The notes below the pieces were generated by a model. That model saw nothing but the letters and a program-made list of their open reading frames with translations. It was not told where the DNA came from and did not search any database. A program made the position numbers and the translations under genes. This document shows, in pieces, positions 1 to 7,573 of a stretch of 51,667 nucleotides of DNA (positions are counted from its first letter, which is position 1; each line of letters opens with the position of its first letter). The stretch comes from JAZKBN01 sp040388605. GTDB taxonomy: Bacteria; Bacteroidota; Bacteroidia; Cytophagales; Flexibacteraceae. The stretch spans positions 1 through 51,667 of the forward strand of contig JAZKBN010000042.1 of assembly GCA_040388605.1 (NCBI GenBank). Direction: 5' to 3'.

Positions 1-51
1 AAGTTATTTACTAAGGCTAAAGCACCTTATTATATCGGTCCGCGAGGACTT

Positions 52-87
52 AAACACAAAAGGCGGGTATTCCCGCCTTTTGTGTTT
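52..87. terminator. Strong intrinsic terminator hairpin
   Basis: A perfect 16-bp inverted repeat (52-67 with 72-87) encloses the loop TATT. The arms start with AAACACAAAA on the left and end in TTTTGTGTTT on the right, so the hairpin carries A and T tracts on both sides and could work in either direction. It probably ends a transcription unit that lies upstream of the window; a stop codon at 12-14 in frame 3 would fit the end of such a gene, but too little sequence is present to identify it. Confidence 0.8.
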
Positions 88-127
88 ATATGGGTGCGGG
101 TATTACACATCGAAATTAGCGAGCAGG

Positions 128-158
128 TTTTAACGAGGCCGGTTTAAGGCTATATTTA
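128..158 (+). promoter_or_regulatory. Possible Bacteroidota-type promoter of the DUF3267 gene
   Basis: TTTT at 128-131 and TATATTTA at 151-158 are separated by 19 bp. They resemble the Bacteroidota -33 TTTG and -7 TAnnTTTG boxes, with one mismatch in each. The start codon at 191 would leave a short leader of about 25 nt. This is a pattern match by eye only. Confidence 0.3.
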
Positions 159-190
159 CAATCAGCTGTTATGCAAACGGCAGTATTACC

Positions 191-832
191 GTGAAAATTG
201 AACCCGAAGAATTAACAGCCAAAGGTTATGAGCTGCTCGATAAGCTTGATCACCGGGCACTCATTCCCTTTGTGCAGTTATACCTGGCTAAGCCCACACG
301 ATTCTCGGTTCTTTGGTTTGCTTTCTGCGGCATTGGAATGGCGGAATCGGCTTTTTGCTTTATTTGGTGCATGCGCAGGCATGTACCTGGTTTTAATATG
401 CCTACAGCTATGGCTTGGACTTTTGCAGGTTTCATTTTGGCCCTGGGCCTGATTCCTGTACATGAATGCATTCATGCCCTTGCCTACAGGGCTGTAGGTG
501 CGAAGCATACTTCTTTTGATTCAAACCTTAAAAAATTCTACTTCCTGGCTATTGCCGACAGGTTTGTTGCAAACAGGCGGGAGTTTCAGATTGTGGCATT
601 GGCGCCTTTTGTATGTATCAGCATGGCTTTAACTGCACTGCTTTTTGTGCTGCCCCCGGCAGGTCTGCTTATGGTATCGGCCGCTTTTTTAACCCATACT
701 GCTTTATGCTCCGGCGACTTCGGCCTGCTCAGCTATTTTGATTTCCATAAAGACAGCAACATTGTTACCTACGATGATAAGGAAAATAAGCTAAGCTATT
801 TCTACAGGCTGCGTGTTCAAAATGAGTTGTAA
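191..832 (+). CDS. DUF3267 family membrane protein, putative zinc metallopeptidase
   Basis: A 213-residue integral membrane protein with hydrophobic segments near residues 38-60, 74-95 and 134-170. An HExxH zinc-binding motif (H91-E92-C-I-H95) sits at the end of the second segment in the sequence PVHECIHALAYR, and a C-S-G-D-F-G motif near residue 173 falls where DUF3267 proteins carry a further conserved acidic residue. The family is classed as putative zincins related to membrane-embedded site-2-like proteases, but substrates are unknown. The start is GTG at 191; the ATG at 170 runs out of frame into a stop that overlaps it. The gene stands alone, with a terminator-like hairpin downstream. 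Family assignment is fairly sure; peptidase activity is inferred from the motif. Confidence 0.75.
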   Translation: MKIEPEELTAKGYELLDKLDHRALIPFVQLYLAKPTRFSVLWFAFCGIGMAESAFCFIWCMRRHVPGFNMPTAMAWTFAGFILALGLIPVHECIHALAYRAVGAKHTSFDSNLKKFYFLAIADRFVANRREFQIVALAPFVCISMALTALLFVLPPAGLLMVSAAFLTHTALCSGDFGLLSYFDFHKDSNIVTYDDKENKLSYFYRLRVQNEL

Positions 833-878
833 GAATGCCAGGCCCAAAAGGCCGGGTCAGAATCCTGAAAAAGTAAAA

Positions 879-921
879 GCAGTAAACAGAGCAACGCCTG
901 AACGTTTGCCGGTTTACTGCT
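879..921. terminator. Inverted repeat between convergent genes
   Basis: A 10-bp perfect inverted repeat (AGCAGTAAAC at 879-888 and GTTTACTGCT at 912-921) with a 23-nt loop lies between the plus-strand DUF3267 gene and the convergent T9SS gene. It is followed by TTGTGTT on the plus strand and by TTTTACTTTT on the minus strand, so it may terminate both units. Confidence 0.5.
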
Positions 922-1111
922 TTGTGTTATTCTGCTGCCTTAAGAGCTGATTAGTTTACAGGTATAATGCTTGCGCCAACCCGAATTGTTGCAGGGCAAT
1001 CAGGTAAATATAAAGACTCACTCTAAACTTGAATATCACTCACTTATAAAAAACAGGGCTGCATGCGGAGGCCGGAGTAATTAAAAGACCTCCTTTAGAT
1101 AAGCGATTCAA

Positions 1112-2563
1112 CTATTTAACCACTGCCAGCTTCCTGCATACGGAGCTAAGCCCTTCGGCATCGAAGCGCAGCATATAGATGCCGGGAACCAAGGCCTCTG
1201 TAGATACGCTGAGCCTGCCCTGCCTGTTTTCAACAGGGTATTGCGCTATTAGTCGGCCGGTAGCCATTTCCAAAACGCTTATCAGGGCCCGACCTGAATT
1301 TTGTGGCACATTATAGCTGATGCTCGTTTCAACGGAGGCGGGGTTGGGAAAAACCGTCATGTCCTGGCGCTCGGAAACAAAAGCGGATGCAGCGGTAATA
1401 TACGGATTGCCTACACCGGCCATTTTAGCAAAGTAGTATTGGTCACCTAAAGGGTATATTCCACTGCTGTTTCCTGCAAAAACAGCGCTGTCATCGTTTG
1501 TCCATGCGGCACAGGTAATAACCCTTGCGGAATTTACATTATTGGTAAGAAGTGTGGTATTTAGGATATACCCGTCGGACGATATTTTTTTTACCGCATG
1601 GCCGTCGGCATCCTGGGTATTGAGCAAAATGTTCCCGGCAGAATTAATAAAGGGGCTTATGCAGGTGCCGGCAAAAGTGTCGGCCCATAATCTGCGCCCG
1701 CCCGGGGTATATTTACCCAGATAGTATAGGGAGCCCCGTTCTTTTGCATTGCTGCCATAAACGAGCAGGTTATCATCAGGCGTTTGCTGAACGGCGGCAT
1801 GCCAAAAAAATGTTCCGCGCGGATCTGCCCAATATAATCTGTCACCTGATGTATTGCCTAAAGAATCGAGCCATACCCCGTATATGTAAGGCGATGCCGT
1901 ACCGCTCACCAAAAAGCTGTTTTTTCTGTGGTTTTGCAACTCGGCATGGTATAGGTAGGTTTGTGTGCCGGGAGCAATGTGTTTTCGCCAAAGCTCGTTG
2001 CCTGCGGCGTCTATTCGCAGTGCAAGGCCGTCAGTTATTCCTGTTCCTGACCGCAATGGGTTTGCGCAGCCAACCACCAGGGCTCCGCCATCGGGGCAAA
2101 TGCACAGGTCGGTCAAAACTAAAAATGTTTCGGTATTGCTGCAATCTGATTGCCACCTGATTTGGCCCTCAGGGCTTATCTTATATATCCTGAGCCCAAT
2201 AAAGTCTGCAAAGGGATCCACACCTTTTACTGCGAGCAATATATCGTTATCGGGGCAGGTTTTTGCTTGGGCATATTGGGCATAAAAATCAAGCTTGATA
2301 GTGCCTATGGTATCGCCGAAGGCATTTAATTTCAGGAGTTGCACTTGCGGAAAAAAATTAATAGGTCCGTGCGGGTGCCCTATATAGTAATTATACCCGG
2401 AAGTATCTGTGGTTACAACGGCAATGTAGCCGGCTCCCTGCCGCTCTAAAGACAAAACGTAGTCACTGTATTTCCAGCCATATGTTTTTTCCCAAACCAG
2501 GCTCTGTGAAAAGCCCTGCAGTATTGCAGTTAACGCGAGGAGAAATGCGAGAAGAGTTTTCAT
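1112..2563 (-). CDS. Secreted T9SS type A sorting-domain protein, propeller-like repeats
   Basis: A 483-residue secreted protein starting at the ATG at 2563, which gives a clean signal peptide (MKTLLAFLLALTAILQGFSQ). The body has repeated segments of the form 'CPDGGALVVG...D..GN..W', as in Bacteroidota beta-propeller-like secreted proteins. The last ~80 residues are a T9SS type A sorting domain: VFPNPAS near residue 400, then PGIYMLRF and a terminal CRKLAVVK, which direct secretion across the outer membrane and surface attachment or release. The body is homologous to the tandem proteins at 45169 and 46578 (shared WLDSLGN, DSAVFAG, AGVG), but the sorting domain resembles that of the giant protein at 38686. 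A longer reading frame starts upstream, but its extra 30 residues are not a signal peptide. Ligand unknown. Confidence 0.85.
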   Translation of the reverse strand: MKTLLAFLLALTAILQGFSQSLVWEKTYGWKYSDYVLSLERQGAGYIAVVTTDTSGYNYYIGHPHGPINFFPQVQLLKLNAFGDTIGTIKLDFYAQYAQAKTCPDNDILLAVKGVDPFADFIGLRIYKISPEGQIRWQSDCSNTETFLVLTDLCICPDGGALVVGCANPLRSGTGITDGLALRIDAAGNELWRKHIAPGTQTYLYHAELQNHRKNSFLVSGTASPYIYGVWLDSLGNTSGDRLYWADPRGTFFWHAAVQQTPDDNLLVYGSNAKERGSLYYLGKYTPGGRRLWADTFAGTCISPFINSAGNILLNTQDADGHAVKKISSDGYILNTTLLTNNVNSARVITCAAWTNDDSAVFAGNSSGIYPLGDQYYFAKMAGVGNPYITAASAFVSERQDMTVFPNPASVETSISYNVPQNSGRALISVLEMATGRLIAQYPVENRQGRLSVSTEALVPGIYMLRFDAEGLSSVCRKLAVVK

Positions 2564-2802
2564 GTACCTATAAATAATGATTTTTAAGAAAGACAATAAT
2601 ATTTTAAAAGAGTTGCCCAAGATATCCTTTTTTAAGAAAATAAGGATCAGCATTAAGCGTATTGCCGGTTATTTTCTGCTTGCCTAAGCCCGGCCGGCCA
2701 AGCCGGGCGCAGTGTATATGTGAGTTTCTCTGTAAAAAGTGGTTTCCAATGTGAATTAAGGTCAATTCAAAAAAGCTATGTACCCGGGTAAAGCCCTGAT
2801 TA

Positions 2803-3270
2803 TTAGGCCCCGAATTGCTGCAGGTGATGGTCTATATGCTTGTAAAACATGGTGTTCCATTCATCGGCATTAAGGTTGCCGAATGAGTTTGATTTTTTGC
2901 CATCAAAATGCTTTTCGCCCAATTGCTGTGCCTGCTTAATATAGCTTATGAGGCGTACCTTTTCATTCTCGAAATTACGGCTGCCTTTTATTACAAAAGC
3001 CGGGGCGGTTTGGCTGTGCTTTTTATAAGGCTTGGTGCCTACTACGGTGTCTTTTACAAAGGTTTTCAGTATAAAGCCCAAAATGAAATTAGGCTCGGGA
3101 TGCTTATTGGTAAAGGCCATTTCATAAGGCACATTGCAATGCGCCAGCATTTGGTCTACGCTCATTTTGCCCCACAGTGCCGCTGTTTCGGGCTTTAGTT
3201 TGTTTATGCGCTGTATTACCTGGTCTGATACGCTTGTGTTGAAAATATTGGGGTAGCTGCTTACCTGCAT
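2803..3270 (-). CDS. DUF1569 family protein (DinB-like four-helix fold)
   Basis: A 155-residue soluble protein that matches the DUF1569 pattern: W..MS.DQMLAHCN near residues 33-48, a central P-F-x-L/K region, and a C-terminal helix with W-N-x-x-x-x-K-H-I-D-H-H-L-Q-Q-F. The histidines around residues 45 and 145-149 are those that could bind a metal in the DinB/YfiT superfamily. The family has no established reaction. The start is ATG at 3270. The gene is on the same strand as the VOC gene about 200 bp upstream and could be co-transcribed with it, though that gap is large. Confidence 0.75.
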   Translation of the reverse strand: MQVSSYPNIFNTSVSDQVIQRINKLKPETAALWGKMSVDQMLAHCNVPYEMAFTNKHPEPNFILGFILKTFVKDTVVGTKPYKKHSQTAPAFVIKGSRNFENEKVRLISYIKQAQQLGEKHFDGKKSNSFGNLNADEWNTMFYKHIDHHLQQFGA

Positions 3271-3466
3271 GCGGTTTTGCTTGTTTAGAGTGGAGTTTAG
3301 AAATCTGAATTTGCCGGGGCCTGCCTGATTATAGCAGATATAATGCGCGTCTTTCCGGTGATAAACGGCCCGGCCTGCATATATGTATATAACTGCCGGA
3401 CTCCGGAAAACAGGACAAGTTTCGGAAATTTTATTTTAATACCTGTGCCGGCAATTGGATTCGGGC

Positions 3467-3853
3467 CTAAGCCTGCTCAAAAAGGCCTACCTGGTTGCCT
3501 TCAGAATCTATGAATACGGCGTAAGCGCCCGTGCCCGGAACGCTCATTTTCGGCATGGTTATGCGCCCGCCGGCTTCTGTTATGCGCCGAAGCACTGTGT
3601 CCATATCAGGGGTGGTATCAAGGTAGACTATAGTGCCTGATTCATTGGGCGCTACCCGGTGTTTGGGACTGCTGAATATGGCCCCGCCCACACCTTTGCC
3701 CTGCTCATGCAGCAATACGCCCATTTTTCCGTCGGGCCCGAACTCGTAAACGGGCATTTCGAAATCAAAGATGGCGCTGTAGAATTTGCGGGCACGGTCG
3801 AAATCTGTAACCGGGATTTCGAACCAGCCGAGGGCGTTGCGGGTCATGTTCAT
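3467..3853 (-). CDS. VOC (glyoxalase/bleomycin-resistance) family protein
   Basis: A ~128-residue protein of the vicinal-oxygen-chelate superfamily. It has the typical opening GWFEIPVTDFDRARKFYS with the first beta strand and the helix that follows, then a KMGVLL segment, a GGR-I-PKM strand and the closing GNQVGLFE with the Glu that often binds metal. Such proteins include glyoxalase I-like enzymes and resistance proteins, but this subgroup ('bleomycin resistance-like' in many Bacteroidota genomes) has no defined substrate. The frame opens at 3898; I chose the ATG at 3853 (3847 is equally possible) because family members start just before the first strand. The gene is divergent from pheS. Confidence 0.75.
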   Translation of the reverse strand: MNMTRNALGWFEIPVTDFDRARKFYSAIFDFEMPVYEFGPDGKMGVLLHEQGKGVGGAIFSSPKHRVAPNESGTIVYLDTTPDMDTVLRRITEAGGRITMPKMSVPGTGAYAVFIDSEGNQVGLFEQA

Positions 3854-3920
3854 GGTTTTTGTGTCTAGTGCTGCAATGTATCCGGTTTTATAATGCAAGG
3901 GGCAGTTTTTGATGAACGGT

Positions 3921-3928
3921 TAATTTTG
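3921..3928 (+). promoter_or_regulatory. TAATTTTG box upstream of pheS
   Basis: TAATTTTG matches the Bacteroidota -7 consensus TAnnTTTG. The same octamer recurs at 3982-3989. No clear TTTG -33 box lies at the right distance, so this is only a candidate. Confidence 0.25.
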
Positions 3929-3981
3929 CCGCTTATATGCACGGTGTAAAATTAATTCAGTTAAAAATCAGGCGGAAGGCT

Positions 3982-3989
3982 TAATTTTG
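3982..3989 (+). promoter_or_regulatory. TAATTTTG box just before the pheS start codon
   Basis: A second TAATTTTG ends 6 nt before the pheS ATG at 3996. If used as a -7 box, transcription would begin at or next to the start codon, giving a leaderless message. No good -33 element is visible. Confidence 0.25.
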
Positions 3990-3995
3990 CGCCCG

Positions 3996-5027
3996 ATGCA
4001 ATCTATTGAAGAAAAAATAGCCGCGCAGCGTGTACAGGCTGCAGAATTCCCGATTCAGAATAAGGAAGAGCTTGAGAAATACAGGCTTGCTTTTTTAGTG
4101 AAGAACGGCAGCGTTCAGGCCCTTATGAACGAATTCAGGGATGTGGCGCCTGAAAAGCGCCGCGAGGTAGGCATGCTTATTAACGAGCTGAAAGAGTTCG
4201 CCAAAAGCCGCTTCGATGCGGTTTCTGAAGAGCTGGAAAACAGTGGCGCACAGGCTGTGGAACATCCTGATTTCAGCCTGCCCCCGGTGCCCGATACCCT
4301 CGGCAGCAGGCATCCGCTCAGCCTTGTGCGCGAGGAAATTGTAGCCATTTTTACCTCCATAGGCTTTAACCTGAGCGAGGGACCGGAGATTGAAGACGAC
4401 TGGCATAACTTCGGCGCGCTCAACTTCCCCGAGCATCACCCGGCCCGCGACATGCAGGATACCTTCTTCGTGGAGCAAAACCCCGATATTACCCTGCGTA
4501 CGCACACAAGCTCGGTACAGGTAAGGGTTATGGAAGGCAGCAAGCCGCCAATACGCACCATATCTCCCGGTCGTGTTTTCCGCAACGAAGCTATATCTGC
4601 AAGGGCGCATTGCGTGTTTCACCAGGTGGAAGGCCTGTACATCAACAAAAACGTAAGCTTTGCCGACCTGAAGCAGACCTTATATTACTTCGTTCGCGAA
4701 CTCTTCGGGAAAGATGTGAAAATACGCTTCCGCCCCAGCTATTTCCCCTTTACAGAGCCCAGCGCTGAAATGGATATAGACTGCCGAATCTGCCACGGAT
4801 CTGGCTGCAATGTATGTAAATATACCGGCTGGGTTGAAATTGCAGGTTCAGGTATGGTAGACCCGGCAGTGCTTACCAATTGCGGTATAGACCCGGAAGA
4901 ATATACCGGCTTTGCCTTCGGAATGGGCCTTGAACGCATTGCCATGCTGAAATATGAAGTGCGTGATTTGCGCCTGTACACCGAGAACGACATCAGGTTC
5001 CTGCGCCAGTTCAGCGGGCAGGTTTAA
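3996..5027 (+). CDS. pheS: Phenylalanine-tRNA ligase alpha subunit
   Basis: Class II aminoacyl-tRNA synthetase catalytic subunit, 343 residues, which with PheT charges tRNA-Phe in the cytoplasm. The N-terminal ~90 residues form the coiled-coil tRNA-binding arm (IEEKIAAQR...KRREVGMLINELK). Motif 1 lies in the HPLSLVREEI segment, motif 2 is FRNEAISARAHCVFHQVEGL near residue 205, and motif 3 is GFAFGMGLERIAMLKY near residue 315. The P-S-Y-F-P-F-T-E-P-S sequence and the C-x-x-C-x4-C-x-x-C-like patch ICHGSGCNVC are typical of PheS. The start is the ATG at 3996, not the upstream TTG. pheT is not adjacent, as is usual in Bacteroidota, where pheS and pheT are separate. Confidence 0.97.
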   Translation: MQSIEEKIAAQRVQAAEFPIQNKEELEKYRLAFLVKNGSVQALMNEFRDVAPEKRREVGMLINELKEFAKSRFDAVSEELENSGAQAVEHPDFSLPPVPDTLGSRHPLSLVREEIVAIFTSIGFNLSEGPEIEDDWHNFGALNFPEHHPARDMQDTFFVEQNPDITLRTHTSSVQVRVMEGSKPPIRTISPGRVFRNEAISARAHCVFHQVEGLYINKNVSFADLKQTLYYFVRELFGKDVKIRFRPSYFPFTEPSAEMDIDCRICHGSGCNVCKYTGWVEIAGSGMVDPAVLTNCGIDPEEYTGFAFGMGLERIAMLKYEVRDLRLYTENDIRFLRQFSGQV

Positions 5028-5219
5028 TTAAGAAAGCCGCCTTAAGCGTTTTCAGCAGGCCTTTGCAATAAATTATATTTGTGATGCCTGCGCGCTGCTG
5101 CAGGTATAATTGCCTGCTATGTACCGGGAAAGGCAGATCCTGACGAAATTTTACCTGCATAATTGATACATATACAGGTCTTAGTTTAATAAAGCGTTCA
5201 GATACGCGGAAAATCCGCT

Positions 5220-5227
5220 TACCTTTG
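5220..5227 (+). promoter_or_regulatory. Possible -7 box of the transaldolase-CBS gene
   Basis: TACCTTTG fits TAnnTTTG and lies about 57 nt before the start codon. A small GCGGAAAATCCGC hairpin precedes it. No convincing -33 TTTG is seen. Confidence 0.3.
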
Positions 5228-5284
5228 CGCCGCCGCCCGGCAGACCTGCCCGGCAAAAAAACACCGTAAACGAATACAACCTGA

Positions 5285-6310
5285 ATGGAACTCTACCTCG
5301 ACTCCGTAGACTTCAAAGAAATAGAAGAGGCTTTCCAGCTCGGCTCACTCACCGGCCTCACCACCACACCTACTTTCATGCACAAGCAGGGCGTGACTGA
5401 TTTGGATGCCACCATGCTGCGCCTTGCAGAGATGGTGCCCATTTTGCAGGTGGAAGCGCTCGGCGCCAATGCGGATGAGATTGTAAAGGAAGCCCACAGG
5501 CTTATTGCCCTCGGCCTGAAAACCGACAGCACCGTATTTAAAATTCCTGTAAGCAACGAAGGCGTAAAAGCCTGCAAGCGCCTTACCGACGAAGGCATTA
5601 TGGTGAATATTCACCTGGTGTACACCCTTCAGCAGGCATATATGGCCATGATTGCGGGTGCAACTTATGTTTGTCCGCTTGTTGGCCGCCTGCAGGACCA
5701 GGGGCACGATGCCCTTGCCCTTGTAAAGCAATGCGTTGAAGCTGTTGAATACTACAGCTTCGGCAGCCGTATCATGTTCAGCTCTGTGCGCCACCCTGAG
5801 CACGTGCGCAATGCCATTAACATTGGCGTGCATGCCTGCACCGTGCCATGGAGCGTGATGAAGAAGCTGACCGAGAACAACCTGACCCAGGTTGGTACCG
5901 ACCAGTTCTTTGAGCACACCAAGCTGCTTACCATGCGTGTTGAAGAGGCTATTCGTCCTGAAAACCCGATGGTGCAGTTTGGCAATACAATTCTTGACGG
6001 CGTTGTGAAAATGACTGAATCGGGACTTGGCGCTGTTAGCGTAACTGATGAAGATAAAAGCGTACTTGGTATTTTCACCGACGGTGATTTACGCCGCCTG
6101 CTGAAAGCTGAAGGTCGCAGCGTGCTTGAGAAGAAATTCGGCGAGCTCGATTTCAAAGCCCCGCAAACCATTGCTGCCGACAGCCTGCTCTTTAACGCGG
6201 TTGATATGTTCAAGAAACAGAAGGTAGATAACATTATTGTAACCGAAGGCAATACCGTAGTAGGTATGCTCGATATACAGGATTTGGTAAAGCTGAACGT
6301 AATCAGCTAA
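5285..6310 (+). CDS. Transaldolase-like (FSA/TalC type) protein fused to a CBS domain pair
   Basis: A 341-residue two-part protein. Residues 1-215 are a TIM-barrel transaldolase of the small TalC/fructose-6-phosphate aldolase class: MELYLDS at the start, LTGLTTTPT at 22-30, and the Schiff-base lysine K86 in VFKIPVS. Residues ~232-341 are two CBS domains; GIFTDGDLRR (262-271) closely resembles the CBS pair of KdsD/KpsF arabinose-5-phosphate isomerases. Compared with E. coli FSA as I recall it, Asp6 and the lysine are kept, but Asn28 is Thr and Tyr131 is Leu (PLVGR), so the reaction may differ. The CBS pair suggests control by a nucleotide ligand. A KdsC-like phosphatase follows 121 bp downstream, after a terminator-like hairpin. 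A role in sugar-phosphate or acid-sugar synthesis is inference. Confidence 0.85.
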   Translation: MELYLDSVDFKEIEEAFQLGSLTGLTTTPTFMHKQGVTDLDATMLRLAEMVPILQVEALGANADEIVKEAHRLIALGLKTDSTVFKIPVSNEGVKACKRLTDEGIMVNIHLVYTLQQAYMAMIAGATYVCPLVGRLQDQGHDALALVKQCVEAVEYYSFGSRIMFSSVRHPEHVRNAINIGVHACTVPWSVMKKLTENNLTQVGTDQFFEHTKLLTMRVEEAIRPENPMVQFGNTILDGVVKMTESGLGAVSVTDEDKSVLGIFTDGDLRRLLKAEGRSVLEKKFGELDFKAPQTIAADSLLFNAVDMFKKQKVDNIIVTEGNTVVGMLDIQDLVKLNVIS

Positions 6311-6333
6311 GCCTTTTTCTTAAATAGCTTCTT

Positions 6334-6375
6334 CGAAAATTCCGTTCTGTGCCTGTGCCCGGAATGGAATTTTCG
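6334..6375 (+). terminator. Terminator-like hairpin after the transaldolase-CBS gene
   Basis: A 14-bp stem (6334-6347 with 6362-6375, one G-T pair) with a 14-nt loop is followed by TTTAAG. It begins 23 nt after the stop codon, so the downstream HAD gene may have its own promoter or depend on read-through. Confidence 0.6.
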
Positions 6376-6431
6376 TTTAAGCGCAATTATTCATTTGCTC
6401 CTTAAACTGATCTTACATAAAAGCACCCCCC

Positions 6432-7118
6432 ATGAGCGATTCAGCATACATACGCAGCAAGTTTGAAGCCATTGGCGGCGAGTTTCCGCAGGATATTGAG
6501 GGCCTGGCTCAAAACCTTATCGGCAACCGCGCATGGATTTTTGATTGGGACGGCGTGTTCAACAAGGGGCATAAGGGCGGCACGCTCTTCAGCACTTTCA
6601 GCGAGGTAGACAGCATGGGCATTAACATGCTCAGGTTCAGCCATTTTTTACAGCACGGGGCCTTGCCGTTTACGGCCATAATATCTGGCGAATATAACCC
6701 GGCAGCAGAGCAGCTTGCCAAACGCGAGCATTACAATGCCGTTTTTTTTAAATACAGGAACAAGGTGGAGGCCGTAGATCAAATCTGCTCAGAAAACCGC
6801 CTGAAAAATGCCGAGATAGGTTTCTTTTTCGATGATATACTTGACCTGAGCGTGGCTGAGCGATGCGGCATACGCATACAGGCAGATCGTCTTGCAGGGC
6901 AGCTCTTTACCCAATACGTGCGCGATAACAAGCTTGCAGATTATATCAGTGCAAGCACGGGTGGCAACCATGCCGTGCGTGAGGCCTGCGAAATGCTGAT
7001 TGGCCTGCGCGGCAACTGGGAGCAATGCATTCGCGACCGGGTACGCTTCACCGGCCCCTATTCTGATTACCTTGAAATGCGCAATACCATTGAAACGCAG
7101 GTCTACGGAAAGGAGTAA
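6432..7118 (+). CDS. KdsC-like HAD-family phosphatase
   Basis: A 228-residue cytosolic HAD hydrolase without a cap domain, of the KdsC/YrbI type (3-deoxy-octulosonate-8-phosphate phosphatase and relatives). Motif I is IFDWDGVF with D38 (nucleophile) and D40; motif II is the IISGE segment with S85; the motif III lysine is K111 in YRNKVEAV; motif IV is FFDDILDLSV with D134, D135 and D138. Family members are usually ~170-180 residues; this one has an N-terminal extension of ~30 residues and a C-terminal tail of ~35. The segment TGGNHAVREACEML near residue 176 is like the KdsC C-terminal loop that closes the neighbour's active site in the tetramer. The upstream neighbour carries a KdsD-like CBS pair, so both may act on one sugar-phosphate route. 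The substrate is not proven. Confidence 0.8.
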   Translation: MSDSAYIRSKFEAIGGEFPQDIEGLAQNLIGNRAWIFDWDGVFNKGHKGGTLFSTFSEVDSMGINMLRFSHFLQHGALPFTAIISGEYNPAAEQLAKREHYNAVFFKYRNKVEAVDQICSENRLKNAEIGFFFDDILDLSVAERCGIRIQADRLAGQLFTQYVRDNKLADYISASTGGNHAVREACEMLIGLRGNWEQCIRDRVRFTGPYSDYLEMRNTIETQVYGKE

Positions 7119-7158
7119 GCCGCTTTATTGAGCGGTTTTGTTCCCTTAAGATTCACAA

Positions 7159-7192
7159 AAAAAGCCTTCAGGTAAGTTCCGAAAGGCTTTTT
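7159..7192. terminator. Bidirectional terminator between convergent genes
   Basis: AAAAAGCCTT (7159-7168) pairs with AAGGCTTTTT (7183-7192) around a 14-nt loop. Flanking A and T tracts on both sides suit termination of the KdsC-like gene and of the convergent NTF2-like gene. Confidence 0.75.
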
Positions 7193-7216
7193 GGGTTTGC
7201 GTTGTATAACGGCTGC

Positions 7217-7573
7217 TTATGATTTCTTCTTTTTATCAATTACATACGATGTCATCTTTTTAATTTTCCCGTTTTCAAGCTCATACCAATCGCAGTAGTG
7301 CATTTCTCGAAGCTTTCCTTCTTTATCGGTATAGCTTACATCGCCGTTTGCGGATGCAATATTGCCTTCCGAAATCAGGTTGAAAGTTTTTGTGCTCATG
7401 TTGCCGATGTCCGGGTTTTCAGTTTGCATTTTGGCAATATTTTCCAAACCGCTAATTACATGGTCGCCAATAAAGTTCCATTCAATATCTTCGGCCATAA
7501 AGGTGAGAACTCTTTCGAAATCGTTTTTTTCGAAGGCGTCAATAATCTGCCTGAAAATTTCTTTGTTGTCCAT
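7217..7573 (-). CDS. NTF2-like (SnoaL-type) protein
   Basis: A 118-residue protein with the cone-shaped NTF2-like fold pattern: an N-terminal helix pair (IFRQIIDAFEKNDFERVLTFM), then D-I-E-W-N-F, and alternating beta strands ending in MHYCDWYELENGKIKKMTSYV. This is the usual layout of SnoaL-like nuclear-transport-factor-2 relatives, which range from isomerases to proteins of unknown role. No catalytic residue set can be named from sequence alone. The ATG at 7573 is a clear start, and the last residues form a lysine run. It stands alone. Confidence 0.7.
   Translation of the reverse strand: MDNKEIFRQIIDAFEKNDFERVLTFMAEDIEWNFIGDHVISGLENIAKMQTENPDIGNMSTKTFNLISEGNIASANGDVSYTDKEGKLREMHYCDWYELENGKIKKMTSYVIDKKKKS

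Noticed and set aside
4095..4622. 175-codon open frame opposite pheS
   Set aside because: Antisense to the conserved PheS motifs 1 and 2, with no recognisable protein content.
5345..6252. Two long open frames opposite the transaldolase-CBS gene
   Set aside because: They lie fully antisense to clear enzyme and CBS motifs, overlap each other and show no family features.
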